The notes below the pieces were generated by a model. It made no database searches and was not told the origin of the DNA. It worked only from the letters and a program-made list of their open reading frames with translations. This document shows positions 1-7,414 of a stretch of 10,702 nucleotides of DNA, in pieces; position 1 is the stretch's first letter, and each line of letters opens with the position of its first letter. This DNA comes from an uncultured Microbacteriaceae bacterium (GTDB taxonomy: Bacteria > Actinomycetota > Actinomycetes > Actinomycetales > Microbacteriaceae), in assembly GCA_937896185.1 (NCBI GenBank), contig CALBMG010000110.1:1-10702 (forward strand), read 5' to 3'. A program made the position numbers and the translations under genes.

Positions 1-903
1 TTCAAGGACCGCGGTATGACCATGGCAATCTCGAAGGCCGTTGAACACGGTGCGAAGGCCGTCATTTGTGCCTCGACCGGTAACACGTCCGCTGCAGCTG
101 CTGCCTATGCCGCACATGCGGGGATCACCGCTGCCGTGCTGGTTCCTGAAGGCAAGATTTCGATGGGCAAGCTCAGCCAGGCTGTTGCCCACAAGGCCCA
201 GATTCTGCAGCTTCAGGGAAACTTTGATGACTGCCTCGAGGTCGCTCGTGAACTCGCAGAGTCGTACCCTGTGCACCTCGTCAACTCGGTCAACCCCGAC
301 CGCATCGACGGCCAGAAGACTGCGGCATACGAGATTGTCGAAGTTCTGGGTCGCGCACCCGACTTCCACTTCATTCCCGTCGGAAACGCGGGAAACTACA
401 CCGCGTATCACCGTGGCTACCGCGAGGAACTCGACCGCGGTGTCACCAACACGTTGCCCCGAATGTTTGGTTTTCAGGCTGCGGGAAGCGCGCCCCTGGT
501 CCTCGGCCACCCCGTGACCAACCCGGACACGATTGCCACTGCAATTCGTATCGGTAACCCGGCGTCGTGGGAGCTCGCACTCGCGGCCCGCGATGATTCC
601 GATGGCTACTTTGGCGCGATCGACGATGCCGGAATCCTTGCAGCACAGCGACTCTTGTCGCGCGAGGTTGGCGTATTCGTCGAACCCGCTTCTGCAATTT
701 CGGTGGCGGGACTGCTCGAACGTTCCGCTGCGGGCGTTATCCCCAAGGGCGCAACCGTGGTCTTGACTGTCACCGGTCACGGCCTGAAGGACCCCTCATG
801 GGCGCTGCAGAACCCCGACGGTTCGACCGCCTCACCCGAGGTTGTACCCGTTGACATCGCCGAGATCGCCAGCGTTCTGGGCCTTGTCAAGGCACAGGCA
901 TGA
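1..903 (+). CDS. thrC: Threonine synthase (5' end outside window)
   Basis: This PLP enzyme converts O-phosphohomoserine to L-threonine in the cytoplasm, the last step of threonine synthesis. The reading frame is open from base 1, and its second codon is the Lys of the FKDRG motif, the residue that binds PLP in this family. It is followed by [10 protein letters not shown] (around residues 25-34 of the visible part) and the glycine/asparagine loop VGNAGN (around 122-127), which holds the cofactor phosphate. [12 protein letters not shown] and [11 protein letters not shown] are typical of actinobacterial ThrC. The visible part is 300 residues. The family is usually about 355, so some 55-60 N-terminal residues lie upstream of the window; the first internal ATG is not the start. 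The stop overlaps the thrB start in an ATGA, implying translational coupling. Nothing is unusual in the visible part. Confidence 0.96.
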   Translation, partial: FKDRGMTMAISKAVEHGAKAVICASTGNTSAAAAAYAAHAGITAAVLVPEGKISMGKLSQAVAHKAQILQLQGNFDDCLEVARELAESYPVHLVNSVNPDRIDGQKTAAYEIVEVLGRAPDFHFIPVGNAGNYTAYHRGYREELDRGVTNTLPRMFGFQAAGSAPLVLGHPVTNPDTIATAIRIGNPASWELALAARDDSDGYFGAIDDAGILAAQRLLSREVGVFVEPASAISVAGLLERSAAGVIPKGATVVLTVTGHGLKDPSWALQNPDGSTASPEVVPVDIAEIASVLGLVKAQA

Positions 904-1847
904 GCGACGCGCGACTGATTGGTCGCAGCGTCCAGGTCAAGGTCCCCGCAACGACGGCGAACCTGGGTCCCGGTTTTGACACCCTCGGACTGGCCTTGTC
1001 GTTCTATGACGAAATCACCGCAGAAGTCCGCGAGACCCCGGGCGCAACCGTCACCGTTCACGGTGTAGGCGCCGGTGAAGTCGCAACCGATGAGACGAAC
1101 CTTGTCGTTCGTGCCGTTGCGTACACCTTTGAAAAGTACGGCCAGCAGATGCCAGGCCTGAACCTGACCTGTGAAAACCGCATCCCTCACGGACGCGGCA
1201 TGGGTTCGTCGGCTGCGGCAATCGTCGCCGGAATCATGGTGGCCAAGGGCCTGCTCGACGGCATCGTCGATATCGACGCTGACGGCTTACTCAACCTTGC
1301 AAATGATCTCGAAGGACACCCCGACAACGTCGCCCCCGCACTGTTTGGTGGAATGTCGATTGCTTGGGTAACTCCGGAAGGCCCGAAGCACAAGAAGCTG
1401 ACAGTGCACCGTGGTGTTTCGTTGCTTGTTGCCGTTCCGCTGGAAACGACGATGTCGACCGCTGTTGCCCGTTCGCTTCAGCCCGACACCGTGCCTCACC
1501 CCGATGCCATCTTCAACCTGTCGCGTTCGGCTCTGCTGGTCGCCGCTCTGATTCAAAGCCCCGAACTGTTGCACGCCGCGACTGAGGACAAGCTTCACCA
1601 GGATTACCGTGCCGAGGCCATGCCCGAAACCTATGGGCTGATCCAGAAATTGCGTGCGGAAGGTTTCGCCGCCGTGGTGTCAGGTGCCGGCCCCTCGATC
1701 CTGGTTCTCAGCGATGACCCTGCGGAACGTAAGCGTGCCGCAGACCTCATTCACGCGAACTCGAACACCCCGTGGGACTGCCTCATGCTCGCGGTGGACT
1801 TCAAGGGTGCTACAGTGGTGTCACTGTCCGCTGGTGCTGGCGCCTAG
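900..1847 (+). CDS. thrB: Homoserine kinase
   Basis: GHMP-family kinase that phosphorylates L-homoserine with ATP, giving the substrate of ThrC. The protein has 315 residues, normal for the family. It begins with the substrate-side motif [15 protein letters not shown] (residues 16-30). The ATP-binding motif [12 protein letters not shown] is at 96-107, [14 protein letters not shown] at 138-151, and the C-terminal GHMP motif SGAGPSIL at 261-268. All three GHMP motifs are intact. The ATG at 900 overlaps the thrC stop (ATGA) and has an AAGG Shine-Dalgarno at 889-892, seven bases upstream, inside thrC. Co-transcription with thrC is therefore very likely. The 88 bp gap that follows separates this pair from rho, and no clear intrinsic terminator is seen in it. 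Confidence 0.97.
   Translation: MSDARLIGRSVQVKVPATTANLGPGFDTLGLALSFYDEITAEVRETPGATVTVHGVGAGEVATDETNLVVRAVAYTFEKYGQQMPGLNLTCENRIPHGRGMGSSAAAIVAGIMVAKGLLDGIVDIDADGLLNLANDLEGHPDNVAPALFGGMSIAWVTPEGPKHKKLTVHRGVSLLVAVPLETTMSTAVARSLQPDTVPHPDAIFNLSRSALLVAALIQSPELLHAATEDKLHQDYRAEAMPETYGLIQKLRAEGFAAVVSGAGPSILVLSDDPAERKRAADLIHANSNTPWDCLMLAVDFKGATVVSLSAGAGA
1808..1816 (+). promoter_or_regulatory. Candidate extended -10 element for rho, inside thrB
   Basis: TGC followed by TACAGT matches the actinobacterial extended -10 pattern TGN-TANNNT. It lies in the last codons of thrB. Transcription from here would start near 1823 and give a leader of roughly 110 nt for rho. No good -35 hexamer is seen 16-18 bp upstream, and such short motifs occur by chance in coding DNA, so this is weak support. 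Confidence 0.25.
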
Positions 1848-1935
1848 CCAAAACCCGAACAGGTTCTTTCTTTCACTCTCACCCGATGTCGGATGCACCG
1901 ACTCGCTCCGGTGAGTGTTATCTCAAGGAGTACCA
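1848..1935 (+). other. thrB-rho intergenic leader with small inverted repeats
   Basis: This is the longest non-coding stretch of the window. It contains a CACCG (1896-1900) / CGGTG (1909-1913) inverted repeat with an 8-nt loop. An overlapping alternative pairing is possible between the CACTCTCACC-like segment (1874-1883) and GGTGAGTG (1910-1917), with one bulge. The two pairings are mutually exclusive. No U-run follows either hairpin, so neither looks like an intrinsic terminator. Long or structured rho leaders are known as autoregulation sites in other bacteria; whether this one has a role is unknown. Confidence 0.35.
1925..1930 (+). promoter_or_regulatory. Shine-Dalgarno site that decides the rho start
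   Basis: AAGGAG sits five bases before the ATG at 1936. A GTG at 1915 in the same frame would add seven residues but has no such site, and it would place this AAGGAG inside the coding region. The ATG at 1936 is therefore preferred. Confidence 0.85.
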
Positions 1936-3228
1936 ATGGAAAACGAAAACCCCGTAGCCGTTTCGGCTGACAACACCGAAGCTGCGGCACCCAAGCGCAA
2001 GCGTGCGCCTCGCCGTGCTTCCTCGACAACGAAGGCCGAATCGGCCACCGTTGAATCAACCGAGTCGGCGCCCGCCGCCACCGAGTCGGCTCCTGCCGAA
2101 TCCGCTTCGGGTGCGGAGGCTCCCGCCGAAGGCGCCCGTGCTTCGCGTGGTCGTGGTCGTGGTCGTGGCCGCGGCAAGACCGCAGAAGCCGCAACCGAGG
2201 CTGCCTCGGAAGGTGTCGAACAGTCGGACGCTTCCGCTGACAGCGGCGACAGCGCCGAGCCCGCCGCGGAGGGCCAGGAATCGGGCCGTCCCCGTCGTGA
2301 ACGCAACCGTCGCTCGCGTGGTCGTGGCCGCGACGAAGACTTTGACGGCGAAATCTCGGATGACGATGTCCTGATCCCCGACGCTGGAATCCTTGACATT
2401 CTCGACAACTACGCTTTTGTGCGCACCGGCGGATACCTCGCGAGCCCCGCCGACGTGTACGTTGCGCTGGGTCAAGTCAAGAAGTACAACCTGCGCAAGG
2501 GCGATGCGATTGTTGGAGCGATCCGTCAGCCTCAGGGTGGCGACTTCCAGAACCGCCAGAAGTACAACGCACTGGCCACGGTCGACTTCATCAACGGCGC
2601 AAACCCCGAGGCCGCGCTCACCCGCGAAGACTTCGCTGATTTCACCCCCGTGTACGCAACCGAATCCCTGGGACTTTCCGGCGCATTTTCCGGAGTCAAG
2701 CGTGGCGAGCGCGTGCTCGTTGACGCAGCCCCCGGTTCGGCTCGCACCTCGGCGCTGATTTCTCTGGTCGACGAGGTTTCGGCCGTGTCGCCCGAACTGC
2801 ACCTCATGGTGGTTGTGTCCGAGGGCCAGCCCGAAGATGTGACAGCTCTGACGCGCACCGTTCGCGGCGAAGTGAGCGCATCGACCTATGACCGTCACGC
2901 CGACGAGCACATCACTGTTGCTGATCTCGCAATCGCCCGTGCGAAGCGCCTTGTCGAACAGGGCATCCATGTTGTGGTCATCCTCGACTCGCTGACGCGT
3001 GTCGCCAAGGCTCAGCTGTCGGTAATTCAGGGCTCACGCCCTCTGTCGGAGGGTTCGGTTGACACCGCCGTATTCGCCGCAACCAAGCGTATCTTTGGTG
3101 CGGGCCGCTCGTTCGAGACCGGTGGTTCGTTGACCATCATCGCGACGACAGACAACACCACTTCGGGCTTCGCCGGTGCCGTACGCGACGAACTCGTCGA
3201 CATCGCCACCAGCGTTATCGCACTGTAA
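1936..3228 (+). CDS. rho: Degenerate Rho homologue: RNA-binding domain kept, ATPase site lost, C-terminus missing
   Basis: By position and similarity this is the rho gene (transcription termination helicase, RNA-dependent hexameric ATPase), but the 430-residue product should not work as one. Residues 1-145 are a low-complexity Ala/Glu/Ser/Arg region with RG repeats (71-80 and 126-132), as in actinobacterial Rho. Residues about 150-245 form the OB-fold RNA-binding domain and are well conserved ([40 protein letters not shown]). The ATPase core follows after an apparent deletion of about 14 residues. The P-loop, APPKAGKT in E. coli, reads AAPGSART (264-271), losing the Gly-Lys. DERPEEV is SEGQPEDV, so the catalytic Glu is Gly297. 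The Walker B strand [10 protein letters not shown] (346-355) and GGSLTIIAT (397-404) remain. The Q-loop and R-loop residues have changed. The protein ends at the strand before E. coli Arg347, so about 75 residues, with Arg347, Arg353 and the Arg366 finger, are absent. Start: ATG with AAGGAG. The open frame and normal codon use argue against a decaying pseudogene. The function is probably RNA binding or regulation, which is inferred. Confidence 0.9.
   Translation: MENENPVAVSADNTEAAAPKRKRAPRRASSTTKAESATVESTESAPAATESAPAESASGAEAPAEGARASRGRGRGRGRGKTAEAATEAASEGVEQSDASADSGDSAEPAAEGQESGRPRRERNRRSRGRGRDEDFDGEISDDDVLIPDAGILDILDNYAFVRTGGYLASPADVYVALGQVKKYNLRKGDAIVGAIRQPQGGDFQNRQKYNALATVDFINGANPEAALTREDFADFTPVYATESLGLSGAFSGVKRGERVLVDAAPGSARTSALISLVDEVSAVSPELHLMVVVSEGQPEDVTALTRTVRGEVSASTYDRHADEHITVADLAIARAKRLVEQGIHVVVILDSLTRVAKAQLSVIQGSRPLSEGSVDTAVFAATKRIFGAGRSFETGGSLTIIATTDNTTSGFAGAVRDELVDIATSVIAL
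2146..2175 (+). repeat. Tandem repeat coding for an RG tract in the Rho-like protein
   Basis: Five Arg-Gly dipeptides in a row (residues 71-80) are coded mainly by CGT-GGT units, giving a 6-bp tandem DNA repeat. RG-rich tracts in actinobacterial Rho N-termini are associated with RNA binding. A shorter RG tract recurs at residues 126-132. The repeat could vary in copy number by slippage. Confidence 0.8.
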
Positions 3229-3236
3229 GGAACGCC

Positions 3237-4316
3237 ATGTTTTCCTCGATCGAGGGGCTGCTCGCCGAGCACGCCGAACTGCAGACCGTCTTGTCGGACG
3301 CCGCTGTGCATTCCGACCCTGCGCGGGCTAAAAAGCTGAACCGTCGTTACGCCGAGCTCAACCAGATTGTTGCGGCGCACTCGGACTGGGAAACCACGAC
3401 GAACGACATCCAAGCCGCACGCGAACTCGCGAAAGACGACCCAGCATTTGCCGAGGAAATTCCTGCGATGGAGGAACTCGTCGTTCAACAGGCTGAGAAG
3501 CTGCGTCGACTGCTGATTCCTCGTGACCCCGATGACGCCCGTGACATCATCATGGAAATCAAGGGCGGCGAAGGTGGCGAAGAGAGCGCACTGTTCGCGG
3601 CCGACCTGTTGCGCATGTACACGCACTACGCGGACTCGCGCGGCTGGCGTGTGGAGATCCTTGACAAGACCGAATCTGATTTGGGCGGTTACAAGGATGT
3701 GCAGGTTGCCATCAAGGCGAATGCTTCAGAACCTGCTAACGGTGCGTGGGCTCGCCTCAAGTACGAGGGTGGTGTGCACCGAGTGCAGCGTGTTCCCTCG
3801 ACCGAATCGCAGGGCCGAATTCACACCTCGACCACTGGTGTATTGGTGTTCCCGGAAGTGGACGAGCCCGAAGAGGTCGAAATCCACCAAAACGATTTGC
3901 GAATCGACGTTTTCCGTTCCGGTGGCCCGGGCGGTCAGTCGGTAAACACGACGGACTCCGCCGTTCGCATCACCCACGTTCCTACCGGAATTGTGGTGTC
4001 GTGCCAGAACGAAAAGAGCCAGATTCAGAACCGTGAATCTGCAATGCGTGTGCTGCGCGCACGACTGTTGGCCCGTCAGCAGGAAGAACTTGCTGCTGTG
4101 GCGAGCGACGCTCGCAAGAGCCAGATCCGTGGCATGGACCGTTCTGAACGAATCCGTACCTACAATTTCCCCGAAAACCGCATCGCGGATCACCGCACCG
4201 GTTACAAGGCCTACAACCTCGACCAGGTCATGAATGGCGCACTGGATCCCATGATCGAGTCGTGCATCGCGGTGGACGAAGAGGCGCGACTTCAGGCTTT
4301 GGCCGACAACACATAA
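3237..4316 (+). CDS. prfA: Peptide chain release factor 1 (RF1)
   Basis: Class I release factor that reads UAA and UAG stop codons in the ribosomal A site and triggers release of the finished peptide. The product is 359 residues, full length for RF1. The stop-codon-reading motif of the P-x-T type is PST at 187-189, within VPSTESQGR, which marks RF1 rather than RF2. The catalytic loop [16 protein letters not shown] (229-244) has the GGQ at 232-234, the Gln of which is the substrate of PrmC, coded next door. The helical N-terminal domain (about 1-110) and the [16 protein letters not shown] segment near 305-320 are typical. AAGGA at 3227-3231 overlaps the rho stop codon and sits five bases before the ATG, so translation is probably coupled to rho. 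Confidence 0.98.
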   Translation: MFSSIEGLLAEHAELQTVLSDAAVHSDPARAKKLNRRYAELNQIVAAHSDWETTTNDIQAARELAKDDPAFAEEIPAMEELVVQQAEKLRRLLIPRDPDDARDIIMEIKGGEGGEESALFAADLLRMYTHYADSRGWRVEILDKTESDLGGYKDVQVAIKANASEPANGAWARLKYEGGVHRVQRVPSTESQGRIHTSTTGVLVFPEVDEPEEVEIHQNDLRIDVFRSGGPGGQSVNTTDSAVRITHVPTGIVVSCQNEKSQIQNRESAMRVLRARLLARQQEELAAVASDARKSQIRGMDRSERIRTYNFPENRIADHRTGYKAYNLDQVMNGALDPMIESCIAVDEEARLQALADNT

Positions 4317-4318
4317 CC

Positions 4319-5176
4319 GTGACTACGGTCAAACAGGCAGTTTCGGATCTCGCCGAGCGGTTCGCGCGCGCCGGGATTGTGTCGGCGACCGCCGATGCGG
4401 AACTGATTGTGGGTGCCGTCTGCGGGTGGAGCCGCGGCGAGGTAGCGACCCGGGCGTTCATGGGTACAGAGCTCAGTGACGAACAGTGGGACACGATTTT
4501 TGCGTGGTCCGAACGTCGTGCGATGCGTGAACCGTTGCAGCACATCACCGGTTTGGCCCCGTTCCGTCATATGGTCTTGAAAGTTGGCCCAGGGGCACTT
4601 GTCCCTCGCCCGGAAACTGAACTGGTCGCCGGCTGGGCAATCGAGGCGCTGTTGCAGGTACCGTCTCCGCAACCCATTGCCGTCGATCTGGGTGCAGGCA
4701 CGGGTGCCCTGGCGCTTGCTTTGGCTACCGAGGTCCCCACTGCGACGGTGTATGCCGTGGAGCTGTCGGCCGATGCGCGCCACTGGGCGGCCCAGAATAT
4801 CGCCGAATTCGGTGACGGTCGCGTGATGTTGGTTGCCGCCGACGCCGCGACGGCGTTGAGCGAACTCGACGGGACCGTCGATGTGGTGGTCACAAATCCG
4901 CCTTACATTCCTGAGTCCCAAATTCCCGCAGATTCCGAGGTCTCGCAGCACGAACCCGGCATGGCGTTGTACGGGGGACCCGACGGTCTCCGGGACATCC
5001 GCAGCTTTGTCGCTCGCGCGTTTCAACTGTTGCGTCCCGGCGGAACGCTCGTGTTAGAGCACGGGGACGACCAATCCGAGGCTGTCACACGCATCGCGCG
5101 GGACGCCGGCTTCCGACTTGTTGCCGCTCACACTGATCTGCTGCACAGAGAGCGCGCCATCACCGCCGTTCGCTAA
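4319..5176 (+). CDS. prmC: Release factor glutamine methyltransferase
   Basis: SAM-dependent enzyme that N5-methylates the Gln of the GGQ motif of RF1 (and RF2), which speeds peptide release. I place the start at the GTG at 4319, two bases after the prfA stop, giving 285 residues beginning MTTVKQAVSDLAERF, the usual start of the family. A longer frame beginning at 4262 would overlap prfA and adds a non-homologous leader. No Shine-Dalgarno is visible before the GTG, so it is probably read by ribosomes reinitiating after prfA. The helical N-domain carries REPLQHITG (70-78), followed by LVPRPETE (94-101). The SAM-binding loop is VDLGAGTGALALALA (122-136) and the substrate-Gln motif NPPY is at 193-196. 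All motifs are intact. Confidence 0.95.
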   Translation: MTTVKQAVSDLAERFARAGIVSATADAELIVGAVCGWSRGEVATRAFMGTELSDEQWDTIFAWSERRAMREPLQHITGLAPFRHMVLKVGPGALVPRPETELVAGWAIEALLQVPSPQPIAVDLGAGTGALALALATEVPTATVYAVELSADARHWAAQNIAEFGDGRVMLVAADAATALSELDGTVDVVVTNPPYIPESQIPADSEVSQHEPGMALYGGPDGLRDIRSFVARAFQLLRPGGTLVLEHGDDQSEAVTRIARDAGFRLVAAHTDLLHRERAITAVR

Positions 5177-5187
5177 GCCGACGCCGC

Positions 5188-5193
5188 TAGACT
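5188..5193 (+). promoter_or_regulatory. Candidate -10 element for a leaderless tsaC transcript
   Basis: TAGACT matches the actinobacterial -10 pattern TANNNT and ends seven bases before the tsaC ATG at 5201, so the transcript would start at or within a base or two of the ATG. The 24 bp gap after prmC has no Shine-Dalgarno, which fits leaderless translation, common in Actinobacteria. No clear -35 is seen. Confidence 0.5.
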
Positions 5194-5200
5194 GACCACG

Positions 5201-5860
5201 ATGTCAACGACCTACAACTGTTCCGATTCGGCCGAGCTGCTGAAGGGCATGCGCATGGCCCGAATGTCGATCGGTCGTGGCGAACTTATCGTCCTGCCGA
5301 CCGACACTGTGTACGGTGTGGGCGCTGATGCATTCCGCCCCGAGGCTGTGGCCAGGCTGCTGGAGGCGAAGGGTCGTGGCCGCCAGTCTCCGCCGCCCGT
5401 ACTGGTTCCCGGCATCCCCACGCTGACCGCGCTGACGGAAACTGTGACCCCAGAAATCGAAGCTTTGGCCCAGGAATTTTGGCCGGGCGGACTCACCATT
5501 GTGGTGCCGGCCCGCAGCACCCTGAATTGGGATTTGGGTGACTCACACGGAACTGTGGCTGTCCGAATGCCCGCCGACCAAATCGCGTTGGAATTGCTCA
5601 GCGAAACGGGACCCCTCGCCGTGTCGAGCGCAAACCTGTCGGGCGAGCCAGCGGCATTGACATGCGATGAGGCTCGGGATTATTTGGGTGACTCGGTAGC
5701 CGTGTACCTGGATGCAGGGGAGTCATCGGGATCACGCAGCGGTTCCACCATCGTGGACGCCACACCTACGCTGACGGGTGGGCTGGTGCGCATTCTGCGT
5801 GACGGTGTTATTCCCCGCGACGCGATTCGGGAACTTCTCGGCCAGATCGACGAGGGCTAA
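5201..5860 (+). CDS. tsaC: L-threonylcarbamoyladenylate synthase (Sua5/YrdC/YwlC family)
   Basis: Makes threonylcarbamoyl-AMP from threonine, bicarbonate and ATP, the first step of the universal t6A modification at position 37 of tRNAs that read ANN codons. It is a cytoplasmic protein of 219 residues, the size of the YrdC domain with a short tail; the extra C-terminal Sua5 domain is lacking. Motifs: PTDTVYG at 33-39; the substrate-binding Lys/Arg segment KGRGRQSPPPVLV at 57-69; AVRMPAD at 120-126; SSANLSG at 142-148; and GSTIVD at 181-186. The start agrees with actinobacterial homologues, which also begin with a short Y-x-C-S-D segment. There is no Shine-Dalgarno, but a -10-like TAGACT lies just upstream. 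Whether to call it TsaC or YwlC is a naming matter. The following gene starts one base after the stop. Confidence 0.95.
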   Translation: MSTTYNCSDSAELLKGMRMARMSIGRGELIVLPTDTVYGVGADAFRPEAVARLLEAKGRGRQSPPPVLVPGIPTLTALTETVTPEIEALAQEFWPGGLTIVVPARSTLNWDLGDSHGTVAVRMPADQIALELLSETGPLAVSSANLSGEPAALTCDEARDYLGDSVAVYLDAGESSGSRSGSTIVDATPTLTGGLVRILRDGVIPRDAIRELLGQIDEG

Positions 5861-5861
5861 C

Positions 5862-6977
5862 GTGCTGCTGTACATCATGATTGGCCTCGTGTCGGCCATT
5901 GTCAGTTTCGGTGCATCACGTTTGTTGCTCAAATTGGCGCACAAATACCGGATTTATCCCGGAATCCGTGAACGCGATGTGCACTCGACGCCGATTCCAC
6001 GACTCGGCGGTATTGCAATTGTGTTGGGTCTGCTGGTTGGTATCGCGGTAGCGAGCGCGATACCCAAGTTTGCGCCCGTGTTCATTGACCCGCTGCCCAT
6101 TATCGGTCTGACCATCGCAGTTTTGCTGATGGCCGTTGTCGGTGTGCTTGACGATCTCTATGACCTCGACTGGATGCTCAAACTGGGTGCGCAGTTGCTG
6201 TCGGCGGGAATTATTGCGTGGTGTGGAATCCAGATCGTGAGCTTGCCGTTCCAGCAGATTTTGTTGCTGTCACCGGGGATGTCCCTGGTCATTACGGTCA
6301 TCGGTGTGGTGCTCGTGATGAACGCAATCAACTTCATCGACGGCCTTGACGGCCTCGTTGCCGGCGTAACTCTGATTGCCGGCGCTGTCTTCTTCGTCTA
6401 CTCCTATCTGTTGGCCACGGGTCCCGGACACACCCTCTATTTCAACCTTGCCAGCATGCTGACTGCCGTTCTGTGTGGTTCCATCATCGGTTTTTTGCCG
6501 ATCAACTGGCACCCCGCAAAAATGTTTATGGGGGATTCCGGTGCTCTCGTTATCGGGCTCATCATGGCCGCGTCCTCGATTTCTGTCACCGGTCAGGTTG
6601 ACCCCGCCATCATCATGCCTGGTCAGCTGATTCCCGCGTTTATTCCGTTGGCGTTGCCGCTGGCGGTACTTGTTATTCCCCTGGTGGACTTTGTGTGGGC
6701 CGTGACCCGCCGCGTCACTGCGGGACGTTCACCGTTCGCTGCTGACCGCAAGCACCTCCATCACCGACTGCTGGACATGGGGCACACCCATTTCCAAGCG
6801 GTCCTGATTCTCTATGCGTGGACGGCTGTTGTCGCCGTGGGGGTTTTCCTCTTCATGTTTGTGCCCGCTCGTGTGGCTGTCATCGTGCTCGTCGTAGGAC
6901 TCATCACGACAACCGTTCTCACCATCCTGCCTTTGGGCCGCAAGACCACAGTTTCCGAAACAGAGGACACCGAATGA
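5862..6977 (+). CDS. wecA: WecA/Rfe-like undecaprenyl-phosphate sugar-1-phosphate transferase
   Basis: Membrane enzyme of the MraY/WecA family. It moves a sugar-1-phosphate (GlcNAc-1-P in characterised WecA and TagO) from the UDP-sugar to a polyprenyl phosphate, starting synthesis of a cell-wall or surface polysaccharide. I choose the GTG at 5862, one base after the tsaC stop, with GAGGG at 5852-5856 five bases upstream, giving 371 residues. A frame from 5778 would overlap tsaC with a non-homologous leader, and an ATG at 5877 is a shorter alternative. About ten or eleven hydrophobic helices are visible. Family motifs are all present: the Mg-binding DD at 97-98 (GVLDDLYDLD), NFIDGLDG at 157-164, MFMGDSGAL at 221-229 and HLHH at 298-301. 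The HLHH and the position beside the atp operon favour WecA/Rfe over MraY. The exact sugar cannot be read from sequence. Confidence 0.92.
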   Translation: MLLYIMIGLVSAIVSFGASRLLLKLAHKYRIYPGIRERDVHSTPIPRLGGIAIVLGLLVGIAVASAIPKFAPVFIDPLPIIGLTIAVLLMAVVGVLDDLYDLDWMLKLGAQLLSAGIIAWCGIQIVSLPFQQILLLSPGMSLVITVIGVVLVMNAINFIDGLDGLVAGVTLIAGAVFFVYSYLLATGPGHTLYFNLASMLTAVLCGSIIGFLPINWHPAKMFMGDSGALVIGLIMAASSISVTGQVDPAIIMPGQLIPAFIPLALPLAVLVIPLVDFVWAVTRRVTAGRSPFAADRKHLHHRLLDMGHTHFQAVLILYAWTAVVAVGVFLFMFVPARVAVIVLVVGLITTTVLTILPLGRKTTVSETEDTE

Positions 6978-7414
6978 CACAGCCGACAGCCACCGAGCTT
7001 GCACGCCGAGCCCTGATCACTGCACTGCGCTGGGGCGGGTTCGTTTCTGCGGCAATCGCGGTTATCGGGGGAGTCATCGGCTGGTTCGTCGCCGAGTGGA
7101 GCGGAGTTTGGGGTGCGCTTATCGGTTCCGGTGTCGGGTTTGTGTTCCTCGGCTTCACGGCGGTCAGTATTTTGCTGGGGTTCAAGATCTCGGGCGGGTC
7201 ACTGGTCAGTGGCGCTTTCTTTGGAGTTGTCCTGGGCGGATGGCTCCTGAAATTTGCGCTGTTCCTCGTCGTAGCGTTCGCCATCAACGATTCAACGGTC
7301 GTGGACGAAAAAGTGGCCTTTGTCTCGTTAATTGCCGCCGTGATTGGTGCGTTGACCAGCGACGTACTCGCCATCAACCGTGCACGAATCCCCGTCGTCG
7401 ACATGCTAGGCTAG
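6974..7414 (+). CDS. Small four-helix membrane protein, AtpI-like position
   Basis: A 146-residue protein with four predicted membrane helices, at about 20-39, 46-69, 78-103 and 113-134. The N-terminal segment is short and polar. It sits directly before atpB, where Actinobacteria commonly code a small hydrophobic protein comparable with AtpI, a helper in c-ring assembly or cation supply in other bacteria. I see no sequence motif that proves this, so the assignment rests on topology and position. The start is the ATG at 6974, overlapping the wecA stop (ATGA), with GAGGA at 6963-6967 six bases upstream. A longer open frame from 6818 lies inside wecA and is not supported. It is most likely co-transcribed with wecA. 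A -10-like element for the atp genes overlaps its last codons. Confidence 0.82.
   Translation: MTQPTATELARRALITALRWGGFVSAAIAVIGGVIGWFVAEWSGVWGALIGSGVGFVFLGFTAVSILLGFKISGGSLVSGAFFGVVLGGWLLKFALFLVVAFAINDSTVVDEKVAFVSLIAAVIGALTSDVLAINRARIPVVDMLG
7404..7412 (+). promoter_or_regulatory. Candidate extended -10 promoter of the atp operon
   Basis: TGC-TAGGCT is a good match to the actinobacterial extended -10 (TGN-TANNNT). It lies at the very end of the AtpI-like gene, and transcription would start near 7418-7420 with a leader of about 55 nt before atpB. The -35 region has no clear match, which is common for extended -10 promoters. The match is better than the other candidates in this window, but no experiment supports it. 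Confidence 0.5.

Noticed and set aside
1915..1935. GTG start seven codons upstream of the rho ATG
   Set aside because: It lacks a Shine-Dalgarno and would bury the clear AAGGAG that serves the ATG at 1936.
1886..1957. A 23-codon upstream frame overlapping the rho start out of frame
   Set aside because: It has no ribosome binding site and no sign of coding pattern; a chance ATG in an 88-nt leader is expected.
2056..2970. Open frame of 304 codons on the - strand inside rho
   Set aside because: Its Thr/Gly-rich and repetitive end is the antisense reading of the RG and Ala/Glu tracts; no ribosome site or domain is visible.
3226..3240. Frameshift or sequencing error as the cause of the short Rho
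   Set aside because: Only 8 nt separate the Rho stop from the well-supported prfA start, so no frame contains the missing C-terminal 75 residues; the active-site substitutions upstream also cannot come from a frameshift.
3945..4000. PST in place of PAT in the RF1 stop-reading motif as a sign of altered codon recognition
   Set aside because: The middle position of the P-x-T tripeptide varies naturally among RF1 proteins; the Pro and Thr are kept. The GGQ loop is also intact.
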